Shown piece after piece: positions 42,632 through 52,262 of a stretch of 60,830 nucleotides of DNA (position 1 is its first letter; each line of letters opens with the position of its first letter). Location: contig SVAP01000006.1 of the NCBI GenBank assembly GCA_015059335.1, forward strand, positions 1-60,830, read 5' to 3'. Made by a program: the position numbers and the translations under genes. Origin of the DNA: Bacillota bacterium (GTDB taxonomy: Bacteria > Bacillota_I > Bacilli_A > RF39 > UBA660). The notes under the pieces are model-generated. The model saw only the letters and a program-made list of their open reading frames with translations. It ran no database searches and had not been told where the DNA came from.

Positions 42632-43722
42632 GAAAGAAAATTGCAATCATTATCACAGTATTTACCTCTTTGTTTGTTGGTGCATTAGGAATGTATTTTG
42701 TAATGCAATATTCTTCTAGTGATGTAATAAGAACAGTTTTTAGAGACACAAAAAACGTTACAATTACTTCTAACGATAGTATTAGTGAATCTGTTGATAA
42801 ATTATATGATTCTGTTGTAGTGGTACAAACTAGTTTTAACAATCAAAAAGTAGGTAGTGGAACTGGTTTTGTTTATAAATTGGATAAAGAAAAGGGATAT
42901 ATTATTACTAATAACCACGTTGTATCAGATGGTAATACATATAATGTTATATTTTCAAATGGTAAAAGTGTAGATGCAACATTATTAGGAAGTGATGTGT
43001 ATTCTGATATTGCTGTTTTATCAGTTGATGAAGAAAACGTTACAGGAGTAGCTACAATTGGTAAAAGTAGTAGTATGAAAGTTGGAGATACAGTATTTAC
43101 TATTGGTGCGCCAATAAGTGATGAGTATAGTGGTACAGTAACTAAAGGAATTATTTCAGGTAAAGATAGAATGGTGTCAGTGACATTAAATAATCAAATT
43201 GGTGATTATCTGATGAATGTAATGCAAACTGATGCTGCAATTAATCCAGGAAATAGTGGTGGACCACTTGCTAATATTAATGGTGAAGTTATTGGAATAA
43301 ATTCTTTAAAATTAGTACAACAAGAAATTGAAGGTATTGGTTTTGCAATTCCAATAGATGAAGCTATGGTATTTGTTGAAAGACTTGAAAAAGGCGAAAA
43401 AATAGTTAGACCTATGCTTGGTGTTACATTACTAAATATGAATGAAAGCTATGAATTATATTTATCAGGTATAGTTATAAATAATGATAGTCCTACAGGT
43501 GTTGTAATTGGGTCAATCTCAAATGATTCACCAGCACAATCTGCAAATTTACAAAAGGGTGATATTATAACAAAAATAAATGGTCAATCAGTAGATAGTA
43601 GGGCTAAATTAAGATATGAATTATATAAACATACTGTTGGTGATAAAATAGATGTTACATATTATAGAAATGGTAAAGAACATAAGGTTACTTTAACTTT
43701 AGATAAAGCATTACAACAATAA
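42628..43722 (+). CDS. HtrA/DegP-type S1C serine protease with PDZ domain
   Basis: 364 residues: an N-terminal membrane anchor (about 5-24), a trypsin-like domain with His (ITNNHVVSDG), Asp (YSDIAVLSV) and Ser (NPGNSGGPLAN), and a single C-terminal PDZ domain (GVVIGSISNDSPAQSANLQKG, then DIITKING). Membrane-anchored HtrA proteases degrade misfolded exported proteins. The start is coupled to the Abi_2-like gene. A terminator follows. Confidence 0.93.
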   Translation: MRKKIAIIITVFTSLFVGALGMYFVMQYSSSDVIRTVFRDTKNVTITSNDSISESVDKLYDSVVVVQTSFNNQKVGSGTGFVYKLDKEKGYIITNNHVVSDGNTYNVIFSNGKSVDATLLGSDVYSDIAVLSVDEENVTGVATIGKSSSMKVGDTVFTIGAPISDEYSGTVTKGIISGKDRMVSVTLNNQIGDYLMNVMQTDAAINPGNSGGPLANINGEVIGINSLKLVQQEIEGIGFAIPIDEAMVFVERLEKGEKIVRPMLGVTLLNMNESYELYLSGIVINNDSPTGVVIGSISNDSPAQSANLQKGDIITKINGQSVDSRAKLRYELYKHTVGDKIDVTYYRNGKEHKVTLTLDKALQQ

Positions 43723-43745
43723 AGTTAGGCATATCCTAACTTTTT
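43721..43745 (+). terminator. Rho-independent terminator
   Basis: AAAGTTAGG, CATAT loop, CCTAACTTTTT after the HtrA gene. Confidence 0.85.
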
Positions 43746-43837
43746 ATGTAAATTTATAAAAAAGGTAAATAATGGCATTTAAAAACCATTAAAAAAATGG
43801 TATAATAATTATGCATTAAGGAAGTGAAATTTTTTGT

Positions 43838-44536
43838 ATGGAATTAATTAGAGTAATAAATGTTGAAAAACAATATAAAAATGGTGTTACAGCGTTATAT
43901 AATTTGAATTTAAGCATTAAAAAGGGAGAATTTGTATTTGTAATTGGTGCTTCTGGAAGTGGTAAATCTACATTAATAAAAATGATGTATAGAGAAGAAA
44001 GACCATCTAGAGGACAAATGATTATTGGTGGAATAGATGTAGCTAAACTACGTAATGGAAAAGTATATAAGTTAAGAAGAAAATTAGGTGTGGTATTCCA
44101 AGATTACAAATTACTTCCTAAATTAAATGTATATGAGAATGTTGCTTTTGCTCTTGAAGTAATCGGTATGAATAAATCTGAGATTAGAAAAAGAGTAATT
44201 AAAGTATTAAAATTAGTTGGACTTAAGGAAAAAATTAAGTCATATCCCAATCAATTATCAGGTGGTGAACAACAAAGAGTTGCAATTGCTCGTGCAATTG
44301 TAAATGATCCTAAAATACTTATTTGTGATGAACCAACAGGTAATTTGGATCCAGTAACTAGTATGGAAATAATGAAAGTATTAGAAAATGTAAATACTAA
44401 ATTAGGTACAACAATAGTTATGGCAACACATGATAGAGATATAGTAAATAGAATGAAAAAAAGAGTATTATTATTAGATAAAGGACAATTAGTCCAAGAT
44501 TATATGGAGGGTACATACAATTATGAAGTTGTTTAG
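43838..44536 (+). CDS. ftsE: Cell division ATP-binding protein FtsE
   Basis: 232 residues: Walker A IGASGSGKST, Q-loop VVFQDYKLLP, signature LSGGEQQR, Walker B ILICDEPTGNLDP and H-loop MATHDRD. The FtsE-specific RPSRGQMIIGG region and the gene order FtsE-FtsX-M23 hydrolase settle the call. Cytoplasmic ATPase driving FtsX to activate a wall hydrolase during division. GGAAGTGAAATTTTTTGT precedes the ATG; the end overlaps ftsX by 14 bases. Confidence 0.96.
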   Translation: MELIRVINVEKQYKNGVTALYNLNLSIKKGEFVFVIGASGSGKSTLIKMMYREERPSRGQMIIGGIDVAKLRNGKVYKLRRKLGVVFQDYKLLPKLNVYENVAFALEVIGMNKSEIRKRVIKVLKLVGLKEKIKSYPNQLSGGEQQRVAIARAIVNDPKILICDEPTGNLDPVTSMEIMKVLENVNTKLGTTIVMATHDRDIVNRMKKRVLLLDKGQLVQDYMEGTYNYEVV

Positions 44537-45422
44537 AATGATTCCAAGATATATTAGAGATGCATTCAAAAGTGTATTTCGTAATTTTAGTCTAAGTGTT
44601 GCATCAATTTCGTGTATTACAGTTACACTAATTCTTGTTGCGCTTTCAATAATACTCACATCAAACGTAGAAAAATTTACTAATAAAGTAAAAGATGATG
44701 TTACTATTGTTACTTATTTAAAAACAGAAATTACTAATGAAGACTTAGAAAACATTAAAACTAAAATTGAAAAAATAAAAAATGTTGATTCAGTAGAAGT
44801 TTATACTAAAGAACAAAAAAGAGATGAGCTTGCTAAATCGTCTGAAGTTTATGCTAATATAGTTTCTACTTGGTCAGATGATAATAATCCGTTACACGAT
44901 GAATTATTAGTTAAGGTTAAAGATTTAGAAAAAATTAAAGAAACTGCTTCTTCGATAGAAGCAATTGAAGAGGTTAGTCAACTTAACTATGGTGAAGGTA
45001 TGGTTGAAAAATTAGTTACAGTATTTAAAGGAATACAAAAAGCAATGATAGTGATTGTTATTGGATTAATAGTTGTTACTGCTTTCTTAATTGGTAATAC
45101 AATTAAATTAACAATATTTTCAAGAAAAAGAGAAATTGAAATTATGCGTTTAGTTGGTGCTTCAAATATAACTATTAAATTCCCATTTGTTGTTGAAGGG
45201 TTTGTCTTAGGTATATTAGGTTCAATTATTCCAGTTGGAATTACTATATATGGATATAGTACCTTTTACACATATTTTGATGGTAATTTATTTTCTCCAC
45301 TTATTAAATTAGTTCCACCAGCTCCATATGTTTATACATTGTCTTTAGGACTAATTGTAATAGGTGCGGTTGTTGGTATGTTAGGTAGTGCAAGGGCTGT
45401 TAGAAAGTATTTAAAAATATAA
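44523..45422 (+). CDS. ftsX: Cell division protein FtsX
   Basis: 299 residues with four membrane segments (one at about 22-45, three between about 170 and 290) and a large extracellular loop, preceded by the RDAFKSVFRNFSLSVASISC amphipathic start. SRKREIEIMRLVGASNITIK is the conserved FtsX cytosolic motif. It forms the membrane part of FtsEX; the extracellular loop contacts the hydrolase encoded next. Overlaps ftsE and abuts the hydrolase gene (TAATG). Confidence 0.95.
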   Translation: MKLFRMIPRYIRDAFKSVFRNFSLSVASISCITVTLILVALSIILTSNVEKFTNKVKDDVTIVTYLKTEITNEDLENIKTKIEKIKNVDSVEVYTKEQKRDELAKSSEVYANIVSTWSDDNNPLHDELLVKVKDLEKIKETASSIEAIEEVSQLNYGEGMVEKLVTVFKGIQKAMIVIVIGLIVVTAFLIGNTIKLTIFSRKREIEIMRLVGASNITIKFPFVVEGFVLGILGSIIPVGITIYGYSTFYTYFDGNLFSPLIKLVPPAPYVYTLSLGLIVIGAVVGMLGSARAVRKYLKI

Positions 45423-46642
45423 TGAAAAAAATAATAAATATTATTTTTGTACTATTCATGATATTACCTATATTTATACCAAGTTATAGCCCTAAAGCTA
45501 AAAGTATTGCTGATATGCAAAAAGAATTAGATAAAAAAAGAGCTGAATATAATAGTAATCAACAACAACAAGAACAATTAAATAACAAAATAGATTACTC
45601 AAATTCTGAAATAATATCATCAAGAAATGCTATTGAACAAGCTGAAAAAGATATACAGTTAACTGGTGATAAAATTCAAAAGTTAAATGTTGAAATTGAT
45701 AATAAAAGTAAAGAAATAGATGAATTGATGAGAATGTTACAACTTACTGATGGTGATATTGCTTATTTAGAATATATATTTGGAGCTTCAGATATGACCG
45801 ATTTAATTCATAGAAGTTCAATTGTCGAAGAAATTACCGAATATAATGATCAACAAATTGATAAAATGAATCAAATGGCTGAAGAAAGTAAAAAATTGCA
45901 AAAAGAACTTGAACAAAAACAAAAGGATTTACAAAAAAGAATAGATGTATTAAATAGTAATCTTAAACAATATAATGCTTCATTAGCAGCATTGGATGAG
46001 GTTCAAGTTGATGTTAAAAAGGAACTTGATCAATTACAAAATACTATAAATTATTATAAAAAAATATGTCCTAGTACAACACAAGATGTTACAACGTGTT
46101 TAAAGGGAAGTTTACCATATGATACATCATTTTGGAGACCAGCAGATTATGGATATATTTCAAGTGAATATTCAACACGTGCCGCACCATGTTCTGGATG
46201 TTCTACAGTACACTTAGCTGTAGATATTGGTGGAAAAAATGTAAGAGAACTTAATATTTATGCATCAGCTTCTGGTAAGGTGGTTGGTGTTGAAAATAGT
46301 AATTCCAATTCATGTGGTGGAAATTACGTTTTAATTCAACATAATATTAAGGGTACAAATTATACAACTATGTATTTACACATGAAAAAAGTATATGTAT
46401 CAGTTGGTCAAACTGTTACCAAAGATACTGTAATAGGTATGATGGGTGGAGGAATTGTATCATCATGGCCTGGTTATACTCCTTGGGATGAGTGTTCTAC
46501 TGGACAACACTTGCATTTTGCTGTAGCTCAAGGATTAAAATCCAGCACTTCAGAAATGAAATATGGTTCAATAGACCCTAGAAATTTAGTTAACTTCCCA
46601 AGTGGAAGAAATACATTCTATGATAGAATAACAGCATATTAA
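45422..46642 (+). CDS. FtsEX-linked murein hydrolase (EnvC/PcsB-type, M23 peptidase)
   Basis: 406 residues: signal peptide (to about YSPKAKS), a long coiled coil (about 27-225) like EnvC/PcsB, and a C-terminal M23 domain with VHLAVDIGG (HxxxD zinc ligands), TMYLHMKKV and GQHLHFAVA (HxH). It starts in TAATG overlap with ftsX, so FtsEX should control it at the septum. An insert with CSGCS and CGGN cysteines sits near the active site, and the zinc residues are intact. Confidence 0.93.
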   Translation: MKKIINIIFVLFMILPIFIPSYSPKAKSIADMQKELDKKRAEYNSNQQQQEQLNNKIDYSNSEIISSRNAIEQAEKDIQLTGDKIQKLNVEIDNKSKEIDELMRMLQLTDGDIAYLEYIFGASDMTDLIHRSSIVEEITEYNDQQIDKMNQMAEESKKLQKELEQKQKDLQKRIDVLNSNLKQYNASLAALDEVQVDVKKELDQLQNTINYYKKICPSTTQDVTTCLKGSLPYDTSFWRPADYGYISSEYSTRAAPCSGCSTVHLAVDIGGKNVRELNIYASASGKVVGVENSNSNSCGGNYVLIQHNIKGTNYTTMYLHMKKVYVSVGQTVTKDTVIGMMGGGIVSSWPGYTPWDECSTGQHLHFAVAQGLKSSTSEMKYGSIDPRNLVNFPSGRNTFYDRITAY

Positions 46643-46667
46643 AAGACTTAGAAATAAGTCTTTTTTG
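46641..46667 (+). terminator. Terminator of the ftsEX operon
   Basis: AAAAGACTT, AGAAAT loop, AAGTCTTTTTT. Confidence 0.85.
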
Positions 46668-46732
46668 TTTTAGGTAAATAACTACAATTTATAAATAACT
46701 TCTAATATAATATATTGAAGGGATGAATATTA

Positions 46733-47272
46733 ATGGGAGTATATACTAATATTGAAAACAATGATTATTTAATGATGTCTAAAAAAGATTTATATTCTAT
46801 TTTGAATAATAATTTAAATGAAAATATAATTAATGAAATTATTTCAATACTCATAGCGATTAAACGATTTTCTAAGAAACATAGTTATATTAAATTAGAA
46901 GAAATAGCAATAAAAAAAGATAATATCCTTGCGCAATATATATTAAAAGAAAATCCAACTTTTATAAATGATGATTTAAATATTAATATTATAAAAATAA
47001 CTAATGCATTAAATATTGCGTTGTTTGAGAATAATCCTATATCACAAAAGATATTTCCTCTATTTCAAAATCAAATACATGGTACAAAAGAGGATCTGGA
47101 AATTATATATGATAAATATATTATAGAGTATATTTTAAATAATTTTGATTTTAAATATTATATTGAAAATTTAAATGGTACATACAAATCTAAATTTTAT
47201 ATTGTTTATGATAGTGGTAAATGTTATGAAAAAAAGTTATCTAAACAACAAAAGAAACTTAGAATACTGTGA
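46733..47272 (+). CDS. Hypothetical protein, paralogue of 47848-48396
   Basis: 179 residues. It aligns throughout with the gene at 47848: shared blocks NDYLM/SNYLM, ALNIALFENNPISQKIFPLF versus ALNIAIFEDNPIAKQILPLF, and NGTY near the end. Soluble, helical, no known motif. GAAGGGATGAATATTA precedes the ATG. The pair flanks a HAD phosphatase-like gene. Confidence 0.68.
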   Translation: MGVYTNIENNDYLMMSKKDLYSILNNNLNENIINEIISILIAIKRFSKKHSYIKLEEIAIKKDNILAQYILKENPTFINDDLNINIIKITNALNIALFENNPISQKIFPLFQNQIHGTKEDLEIIYDKYIIEYILNNFDFKYYIENLNGTYKSKFYIVYDSGKCYEKKLSKQQKKLRIL

Positions 47273-47334
47273 TGTATTATATTGCTTTTAACTTGAAAAA
47301 ATAATATAATAATATTCATTGAGCAGGTGAATTA

Positions 47335-47826
47335 ATGGATAAAATAATATTTTTAGATATTGACGGCATTTTAAACTGCTCAAAAACATTTAAGGAAAGC
47401 TTTGAAATAAATAGACATTATAGAAAATATATGGATAACTCATCATATATATATAAATTAAAATGTATGTTGTCAGAAATAAGTGTTGATAAAGTAAGAT
47501 TAGTAAAAGAGATTGTTGATAATACTGGAGCTAAAATAGTTATAACATCGGCATGGAGAAAGTTAAGATTGTTTCCATTGATTGAAGAATATTTAGTTAA
47601 TAAAGGACTTCCAATTATTGACCACACAATAAATACTGGTTATAGAGGTGAAGAAATAAAAAAGTATATTAATGATAATAATATTAAAGATTTTATTGTT
47701 ATTGATGATGAAATTTTTGATGATTATGATGATTTTATACTTAATCGTTTAATTAAGACTAGTTTTTATGAAGATGGAATTAATGAAGAACACATAGAAG
47801 AAGCAATAAAAATTTTAAAAAAATAA
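47335..47826 (+). CDS. HAD-fold protein (RNA-repair-type HAD domain)
   Basis: 163 residues. IIFLDIDGILNCSKTF (HAD nucleophile Asp and DxD), IVITSAWRKLR (motif II), RGEEIKKYINDNNIKDFIVIDDE (acid motif). The layout resembles the HAD domain of Swiss-army-knife RNA repair proteins, whose RGxEI...DD ending is alike; it could dephosphorylate nucleic-acid ends. GAGCAGGTGAATTA precedes the ATG. It sits between two paralogous unknown genes. Confidence 0.75.
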   Translation: MDKIIFLDIDGILNCSKTFKESFEINRHYRKYMDNSSYIYKLKCMLSEISVDKVRLVKEIVDNTGAKIVITSAWRKLRLFPLIEEYLVNKGLPIIDHTINTGYRGEEIKKYINDNNIKDFIVIDDEIFDDYDDFILNRLIKTSFYEDGINEEHIEEAIKILKK

Positions 47827-47847
47827 TTTATAGAATGAGGTGTAAAT

Positions 47848-48396
47848 ATGAGTAAATTTTATTCAAATAAAGAAAATAGTAATTATTTAATGATTTCAAG
47901 GTTTCAAATATATATGTTAATTAGTAGTGATATTCCTGAATATGCATTGAAAAGCATAGAGGAATTACTTGTTGCCGTTAGAAAATATGAAAAGGAAAAT
48001 AAATGTAGTCATTTAGATATGATTGCAGTTGAAAAAAGCACACCAATCTCAAACTTTTTGTTATATGGAAAACCATGTATAAAAAATGACGATTTATATG
48101 TTGATTATAAAAAAGTTGTTAATGCATTAAATATTGCAATCTTTGAAGATAATCCTATCGCAAAGCAAATATTACCTTTATTTAAAAATCAAGTTTCAGG
48201 TGAAAAAAATATATTGATTAAACAATATGATGCCAAAACAATAAATTATATTTTAGAAAATAATGATTTTAATTATTATTTATCAAAAATTAATGGAACA
48301 TATACTCCTTTAGAATATGTTGTATATCATAATAATGAGTGTGTAAAAATGAAGTTAGCAGAAAATTCTAAAATTCTTACGCTAAACAAAAAATAA
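47848..48396 (+). CDS. Hypothetical protein, paralogue of 46733-47272
   Basis: 182 residues, related over full length to the gene two before it. Soluble with a probable helical core; no metal or catalytic motif. ATGAGGTGTAAAT precedes the ATG, 21 bases after the HAD gene, so these two are co-transcribed. The role is unknown. Confidence 0.68.
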   Translation: MSKFYSNKENSNYLMISRFQIYMLISSDIPEYALKSIEELLVAVRKYEKENKCSHLDMIAVEKSTPISNFLLYGKPCIKNDDLYVDYKKVVNALNIAIFEDNPIAKQILPLFKNQVSGEKNILIKQYDAKTINYILENNDFNYYLSKINGTYTPLEYVVYHNNECVKMKLAENSKILTLNKK

Positions 48397-48448
48397 ATAA
48401 TTATTAGAAAATTGTCAGAATAATAACAATTATTTTTAATATAATATA

Positions 48449-48500
48449 TTGACAAATGACATTGTGTCGCATACAATTAGAAACGATGACACAATGTCAT
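48449..48500 (+). promoter_or_regulatory. Promoter with inverted-repeat operator
   Basis: TTGACA (48449-48454), 17 bases, TACAAT (48472-48477). ATGACATTGTGTC (48456-48468) in the spacer and its inverse GACACAATGTCAT (48488-48500) around the transcription start form a 13-bp inverted repeat, and each arm is itself a near-palindrome (GACA-N3-TGTC). It could bind a repressor dimer pair or form an RNA hairpin in the 5' leader of the ABC transporter gene. Confidence 0.7.
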
Positions 48501-48566
48501 TTTATTATGAAGATAAAGCAAATAATATATAAATTAGGTTCTAATAATTAAGAGAAAGGTGATTAA

Positions 48567-51167
48567 ATGTTAGAATTAAAGAATATTAAAAAAACATACA
48601 TTACAGATACTGAAAAAGTTGAAGCCTTAAAGGATATAGATATAAAATTTAGAAAATCAGAATTTGTTTCTATTCTAGGACAAAGTGGATGTGGAAAAAC
48701 TACATTATTAAATATAATTGGCGGATTAGATAGATATACTAGTGGTAATTTAATTATAAACGGGAAATCAACAAAAGAGTTTAAAGATAAGGATTGGGAT
48801 TCTTATAGAAACTATTCTGTAGGATTTGTATTTCAAAGTTATAATTTAATTAGTCATCAAACTGTATTATCAAATGTAGAGTTAGCGCTAACAATATCTG
48901 GCGTTTCTAAAACAGAAAGAAGAAAAAGAGCAATTGAAGCATTAGATAGTGTTGGTTTGAAAGATCAAATAAATAAAAAACCTAATCAATTATCAGGTGG
49001 TCAAATGCAAAGGGTTGCTATTGCACGTGCATTAGTAAATAATCCAGATATAATTTTAGCTGATGAACCAACAGGAGCGCTTGATACAAAAACGAGTGTT
49101 CAAGTAATGGAAATATTAAAAAAGATTGCTAAAGACAAATTAATTATAATGGTTACTCATAACAGTGATTTAGCAGAAAAATATTCTACTAGAATCATTA
49201 AAATATTAGATGGGAAATTAATAGATGATTCTAATCCAATTGATAAAAATAAAGATAAGAAGAAAAAGTTAGAAAAAGCAACATTTAAAAAAACATCAAT
49301 GAATTATCTAACTGCATTACAACTTAGTTTAAATAATTTATTAACAAAAAAAGGAAGAACAATATTAACAGCTTTTGCTGGTAGTATAGGTATTATTGGT
49401 ATTGCCCTAATTTTAGCAATATCAACTGGTGTGCAAAGTTATATTGATAAAATAGAAGAAGAAACTTTATCATCATATCCACTAATAATTGAAGATGCTA
49501 CCATTGATATGACAAGTATGATGGAAACTATGATGGGTGAAGTATCAATTGAAACTGATAAAAAAAACGATAAAATATATTCAGTTGATATTATGGACCA
49601 AATGATATCAATATTATCAAATCAAGTTGAAACAAATAATTTAACTAATTTAAAAAAATATATAGAAGAAACAAATAATGATATTAAAAATAACAGTACT
49701 GCTATTCAATATGGTTATAACTTAGATTTAAATTTATATAAATCAGATACTGAAAATGGAATAGTTAGAGTAAATCCAAGTACAGTATTAAATTCACTAG
49801 GAATGGGTGGAATGTTAGAAACCGGAAACTCTGGAATTATGTCAGTCGCAAATAATTCAATGAGTATGGCAAACAATACAAATGCTTGGACAGAAATGTT
49901 AGATAATGAGGAATTATTAAAAACACAATATGATTTGTTAGCTGGTTCTTGGCCAAAAAATTATAATGAAGTTGTCTTAATTGTTAGTGAAAATAATGAA
50001 ATAAGTGATTATACACTATATACATTAGGATTAAAAGATCAAAAAGAATTAAAAGAAAGAATTAATAAAATTCAAAAAGGTGAAACTGTCGAAGCAACTG
50101 AAAGTACTTCATATAGCTATGAAGAATTATTAAATTTGAGATATAAAGTTTTATTAAATTCAGATTATTATAAAAAAGAAAATGGATTCTGGATTGATAA
50201 AAGTGATGATGATGATTTCATCAAAGGTAAACTTGATAATGCAGAGGAAATAAAAGTTGTTGGTATAATTAGACAGAATGATCAATCTGTCGCAACGGGA
50301 ATGTCAGGTGGAATTGGATATATTAAAGATTTAAAAGAATATGTTATCAATAGTTCAAACGAGGCAGAAATAGTTAAAGAACAAAAAACTAATCCTGAAA
50401 TAAATGTATTTTCTAAAATGGCTTTCCCTAAAAATGGTGAAAATATAAAATTTGATTTTAATTCGTTATCACCGGAAGAACAAATGAAACTTGGTGCATT
50501 AAGCAGTGCAGAACTTGCTGAGTTAATGAAAACATATACAGATAATGCAAATGCAACATATGAAAACAATCTAAAAAAATTAGGAGCAGTTGATTTAAAT
50601 ACTCCATCAACAATCAGTATTTATCCTAAAAATTTTGAAGCTAAGGAAAACATAGAAATTGCAATAGAAGAATACAACAAAATGCAAACCGAAGAAGAAA
50701 ATCAAATAACATATACAGATATAGTTGGAACTATGATTAGTTCAGTAAGTAGCATAGTTGATATTATTAGTTATGTGTTGATAGCATTTGTTGCTATATC
50801 ATTAGTAGTATCATCAATAATGATTGGTATAATTACTTATATTTCTGTATTAGAAAGAACAAAGGAAATAGGTATATTAAGAGCGATTGGTGTATCTAAA
50901 AAAGATGTTTCTAGAATATTCAATGCTGAAACATTAATAATTGGATTTATTGCTGGTATTTTAGGAATAGGTGTTACTATGTTATTAACTCTTCCTATAA
51001 ATAATGTTATATATTCGTTAACTGGTGTTAAAATTATAACTCGTGTACCATTAATAGCAGGTGTAATTCTTGTTATAATTAGTGTTATACTAACTCTTGT
51101 TGGTGGTCTGATTCCATCAAGAATCGCTAGTAAAAAAGACCCTGTAATTGCATTAAGAACAGAGTAA
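48567..51167 (+). CDS. MacB-type ABC transporter, fused ATPase and FtsX-like permease
   Basis: 866 residues. The N-terminal ATPase (1-225) has LGQSGCGKTT, FVFQSYNLI, LSGGQMQR, IILADEPTGALD and MVTHNSD. A membrane helix at about 265-290 opens the permease, followed by an extracellular domain of roughly 420 residues and three C-terminal membrane helices with LERTKEIGILRAIGVSKKDV, the FtsX/MacB motif. Type VII ABC systems act by mechanotransmission on peptides, lipoproteins or envelope stress. A GAGAAAGGTGATTAA site leads the ATG; the operator at 48449 suggests inducible expression. Confidence 0.92.
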   Translation: MLELKNIKKTYITDTEKVEALKDIDIKFRKSEFVSILGQSGCGKTTLLNIIGGLDRYTSGNLIINGKSTKEFKDKDWDSYRNYSVGFVFQSYNLISHQTVLSNVELALTISGVSKTERRKRAIEALDSVGLKDQINKKPNQLSGGQMQRVAIARALVNNPDIILADEPTGALDTKTSVQVMEILKKIAKDKLIIMVTHNSDLAEKYSTRIIKILDGKLIDDSNPIDKNKDKKKKLEKATFKKTSMNYLTALQLSLNNLLTKKGRTILTAFAGSIGIIGIALILAISTGVQSYIDKIEEETLSSYPLIIEDATIDMTSMMETMMGEVSIETDKKNDKIYSVDIMDQMISILSNQVETNNLTNLKKYIEETNNDIKNNSTAIQYGYNLDLNLYKSDTENGIVRVNPSTVLNSLGMGGMLETGNSGIMSVANNSMSMANNTNAWTEMLDNEELLKTQYDLLAGSWPKNYNEVVLIVSENNEISDYTLYTLGLKDQKELKERINKIQKGETVEATESTSYSYEELLNLRYKVLLNSDYYKKENGFWIDKSDDDDFIKGKLDNAEEIKVVGIIRQNDQSVATGMSGGIGYIKDLKEYVINSSNEAEIVKEQKTNPEINVFSKMAFPKNGENIKFDFNSLSPEEQMKLGALSSAELAELMKTYTDNANATYENNLKKLGAVDLNTPSTISIYPKNFEAKENIEIAIEEYNKMQTEEENQITYTDIVGTMISSVSSIVDIISYVLIAFVAISLVVSSIMIGIITYISVLERTKEIGILRAIGVSKKDVSRIFNAETLIIGFIAGILGIGVTMLLTLPINNVIYSLTGVKIITRVPLIAGVILVIISVILTLVGGLIPSRIASKKDPVIALRTE

Positions 51168-51245
51168 TTTAATAAAAGTGGATTTATTTTGTATAAATCT
51201 GCTTTTTATTTTGATATAATTATATTAGAAAGTGTGGTATGTAGT

Positions 51246-52052
51246 ATGAAAACAGTAGTAATAACTGGCAGTGCTAGAGGATTGGGCTTTGAAATGGCAA
51301 AAATCTTCAGACAAAATAATTTTAATGTAGTAATATCAGATTTAAATGAAGAAAAGTTAGATGTTGCAAAAAAGGAACTTAAAAAAATTAAAAATTCATC
51401 CAAAGTAGAAAGTTTTGTATGTGATGTTACTAAAGCAAAAGATATTGTATCATTAATTAATTTTGCAATAGAAAAATTTAATACAATTGATATTTGGGTT
51501 AATAATGCAGGTGTTAACCAACCAGATAAAGCGATTTGGGAATTAAATGAGAAAGAAATAGATTTGGTTTTAAATGTTGATTTAAAAGGTACTATTATGT
51601 GCTCTAAATTGGTTATGCAAGAAATGATTAAAAATCACAGTGGTGCAATATATAATGTAGAAGGATATGGTAGTAATGATGCTAAAATGTTAGGACTATC
51701 AATTTATGGAACTAGTAAAAGAGCTATTACATATTTTACAGAGGCTTTAGCAAAAGAAAGTGAAGAAAAAAATACTGGTATAATTGTTGGTAAATTAAGT
51801 CCTGGTATTATGATAACAGATTTTATTATAACTGCACTTGGTGATAAAGAAAAAATTAACTTATCTGAAAAAACTAAAAAAGTTTATAACATTCTTGGGG
51901 ATTATCCAGATGTTGTCGCAAAGTTTTTAGTAAATGGTATGATTAATAATACTAAGAACAATGCAAAAATTGAATGGTTAACAAATAAAAAAGCAGCATG
52001 GAGATTTATGACTTCTGGATTTAATAAAAGAGATTTTTTTAATATAAAATGA
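51246..52052 (+). CDS. Short-chain dehydrogenase/reductase
   Basis: 268 residues from ATG 51246. TGSARGLG is the NAD(P)-binding glycine motif, VNNAGV the structural motif, and SIYGTSKRA the catalytic YxxxK; SPGIMITDF follows. The catalytic Ser position appears shifted or replaced (YNVEGYGSND). Substrate unknown. No strong ribosome site is visible before the ATG. It lies upstream of the PspC/LiaF genes with a 12-base gap and could be co-transcribed. Confidence 0.85.
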   Translation: MKTVVITGSARGLGFEMAKIFRQNNFNVVISDLNEEKLDVAKKELKKIKNSSKVESFVCDVTKAKDIVSLINFAIEKFNTIDIWVNNAGVNQPDKAIWELNEKEIDLVLNVDLKGTIMCSKLVMQEMIKNHSGAIYNVEGYGSNDAKMLGLSIYGTSKRAITYFTEALAKESEEKNTGIIVGKLSPGIMITDFIITALGDKEKINLSEKTKKVYNILGDYPDVVAKFLVNGMINNTKNNAKIEWLTNKKAAWRFMTSGFNKRDFFNIK

Positions 52053-52064
52053 GAGGTGAAAATA

Positions 52065-52253
52065 ATGAATAAGAAGAAATTATATAGAAGTAAGACTGAC
52101 AAAAAATTATGTGGTGTATGTGGTGGAATTGCAGATTATTTTGATATTGACCCTACAATTATTAGATTAATATGGATATTTCTAGTGTTATGTGTTGGAA
52201 CAGGGGTTCTTGCTTATTTTATAGCCGCACTTATAATGCCAGAAAAGGATTAG
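52065..52253 (+). CDS. PspC-domain protein
   Basis: 62 residues: KLYRSKTDKKLCGVCGGIAD, YFDIDPTIIRLIWI, then one membrane helix ending ALIMPEKD, a complete minimal PspC domain. In Bacilli such proteins sit with LiaF-like partners in envelope-stress modules, as here. GAGAGGTGAAAATA precedes the ATG. Nine bases separate it from the next gene. Confidence 0.93.
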   Translation: MNKKKLYRSKTDKKLCGVCGGIADYFDIDPTIIRLIWIFLVLCVGTGVLAYFIAALIMPEKD

Positions 52254-52262
52254 GTGAAAGAT

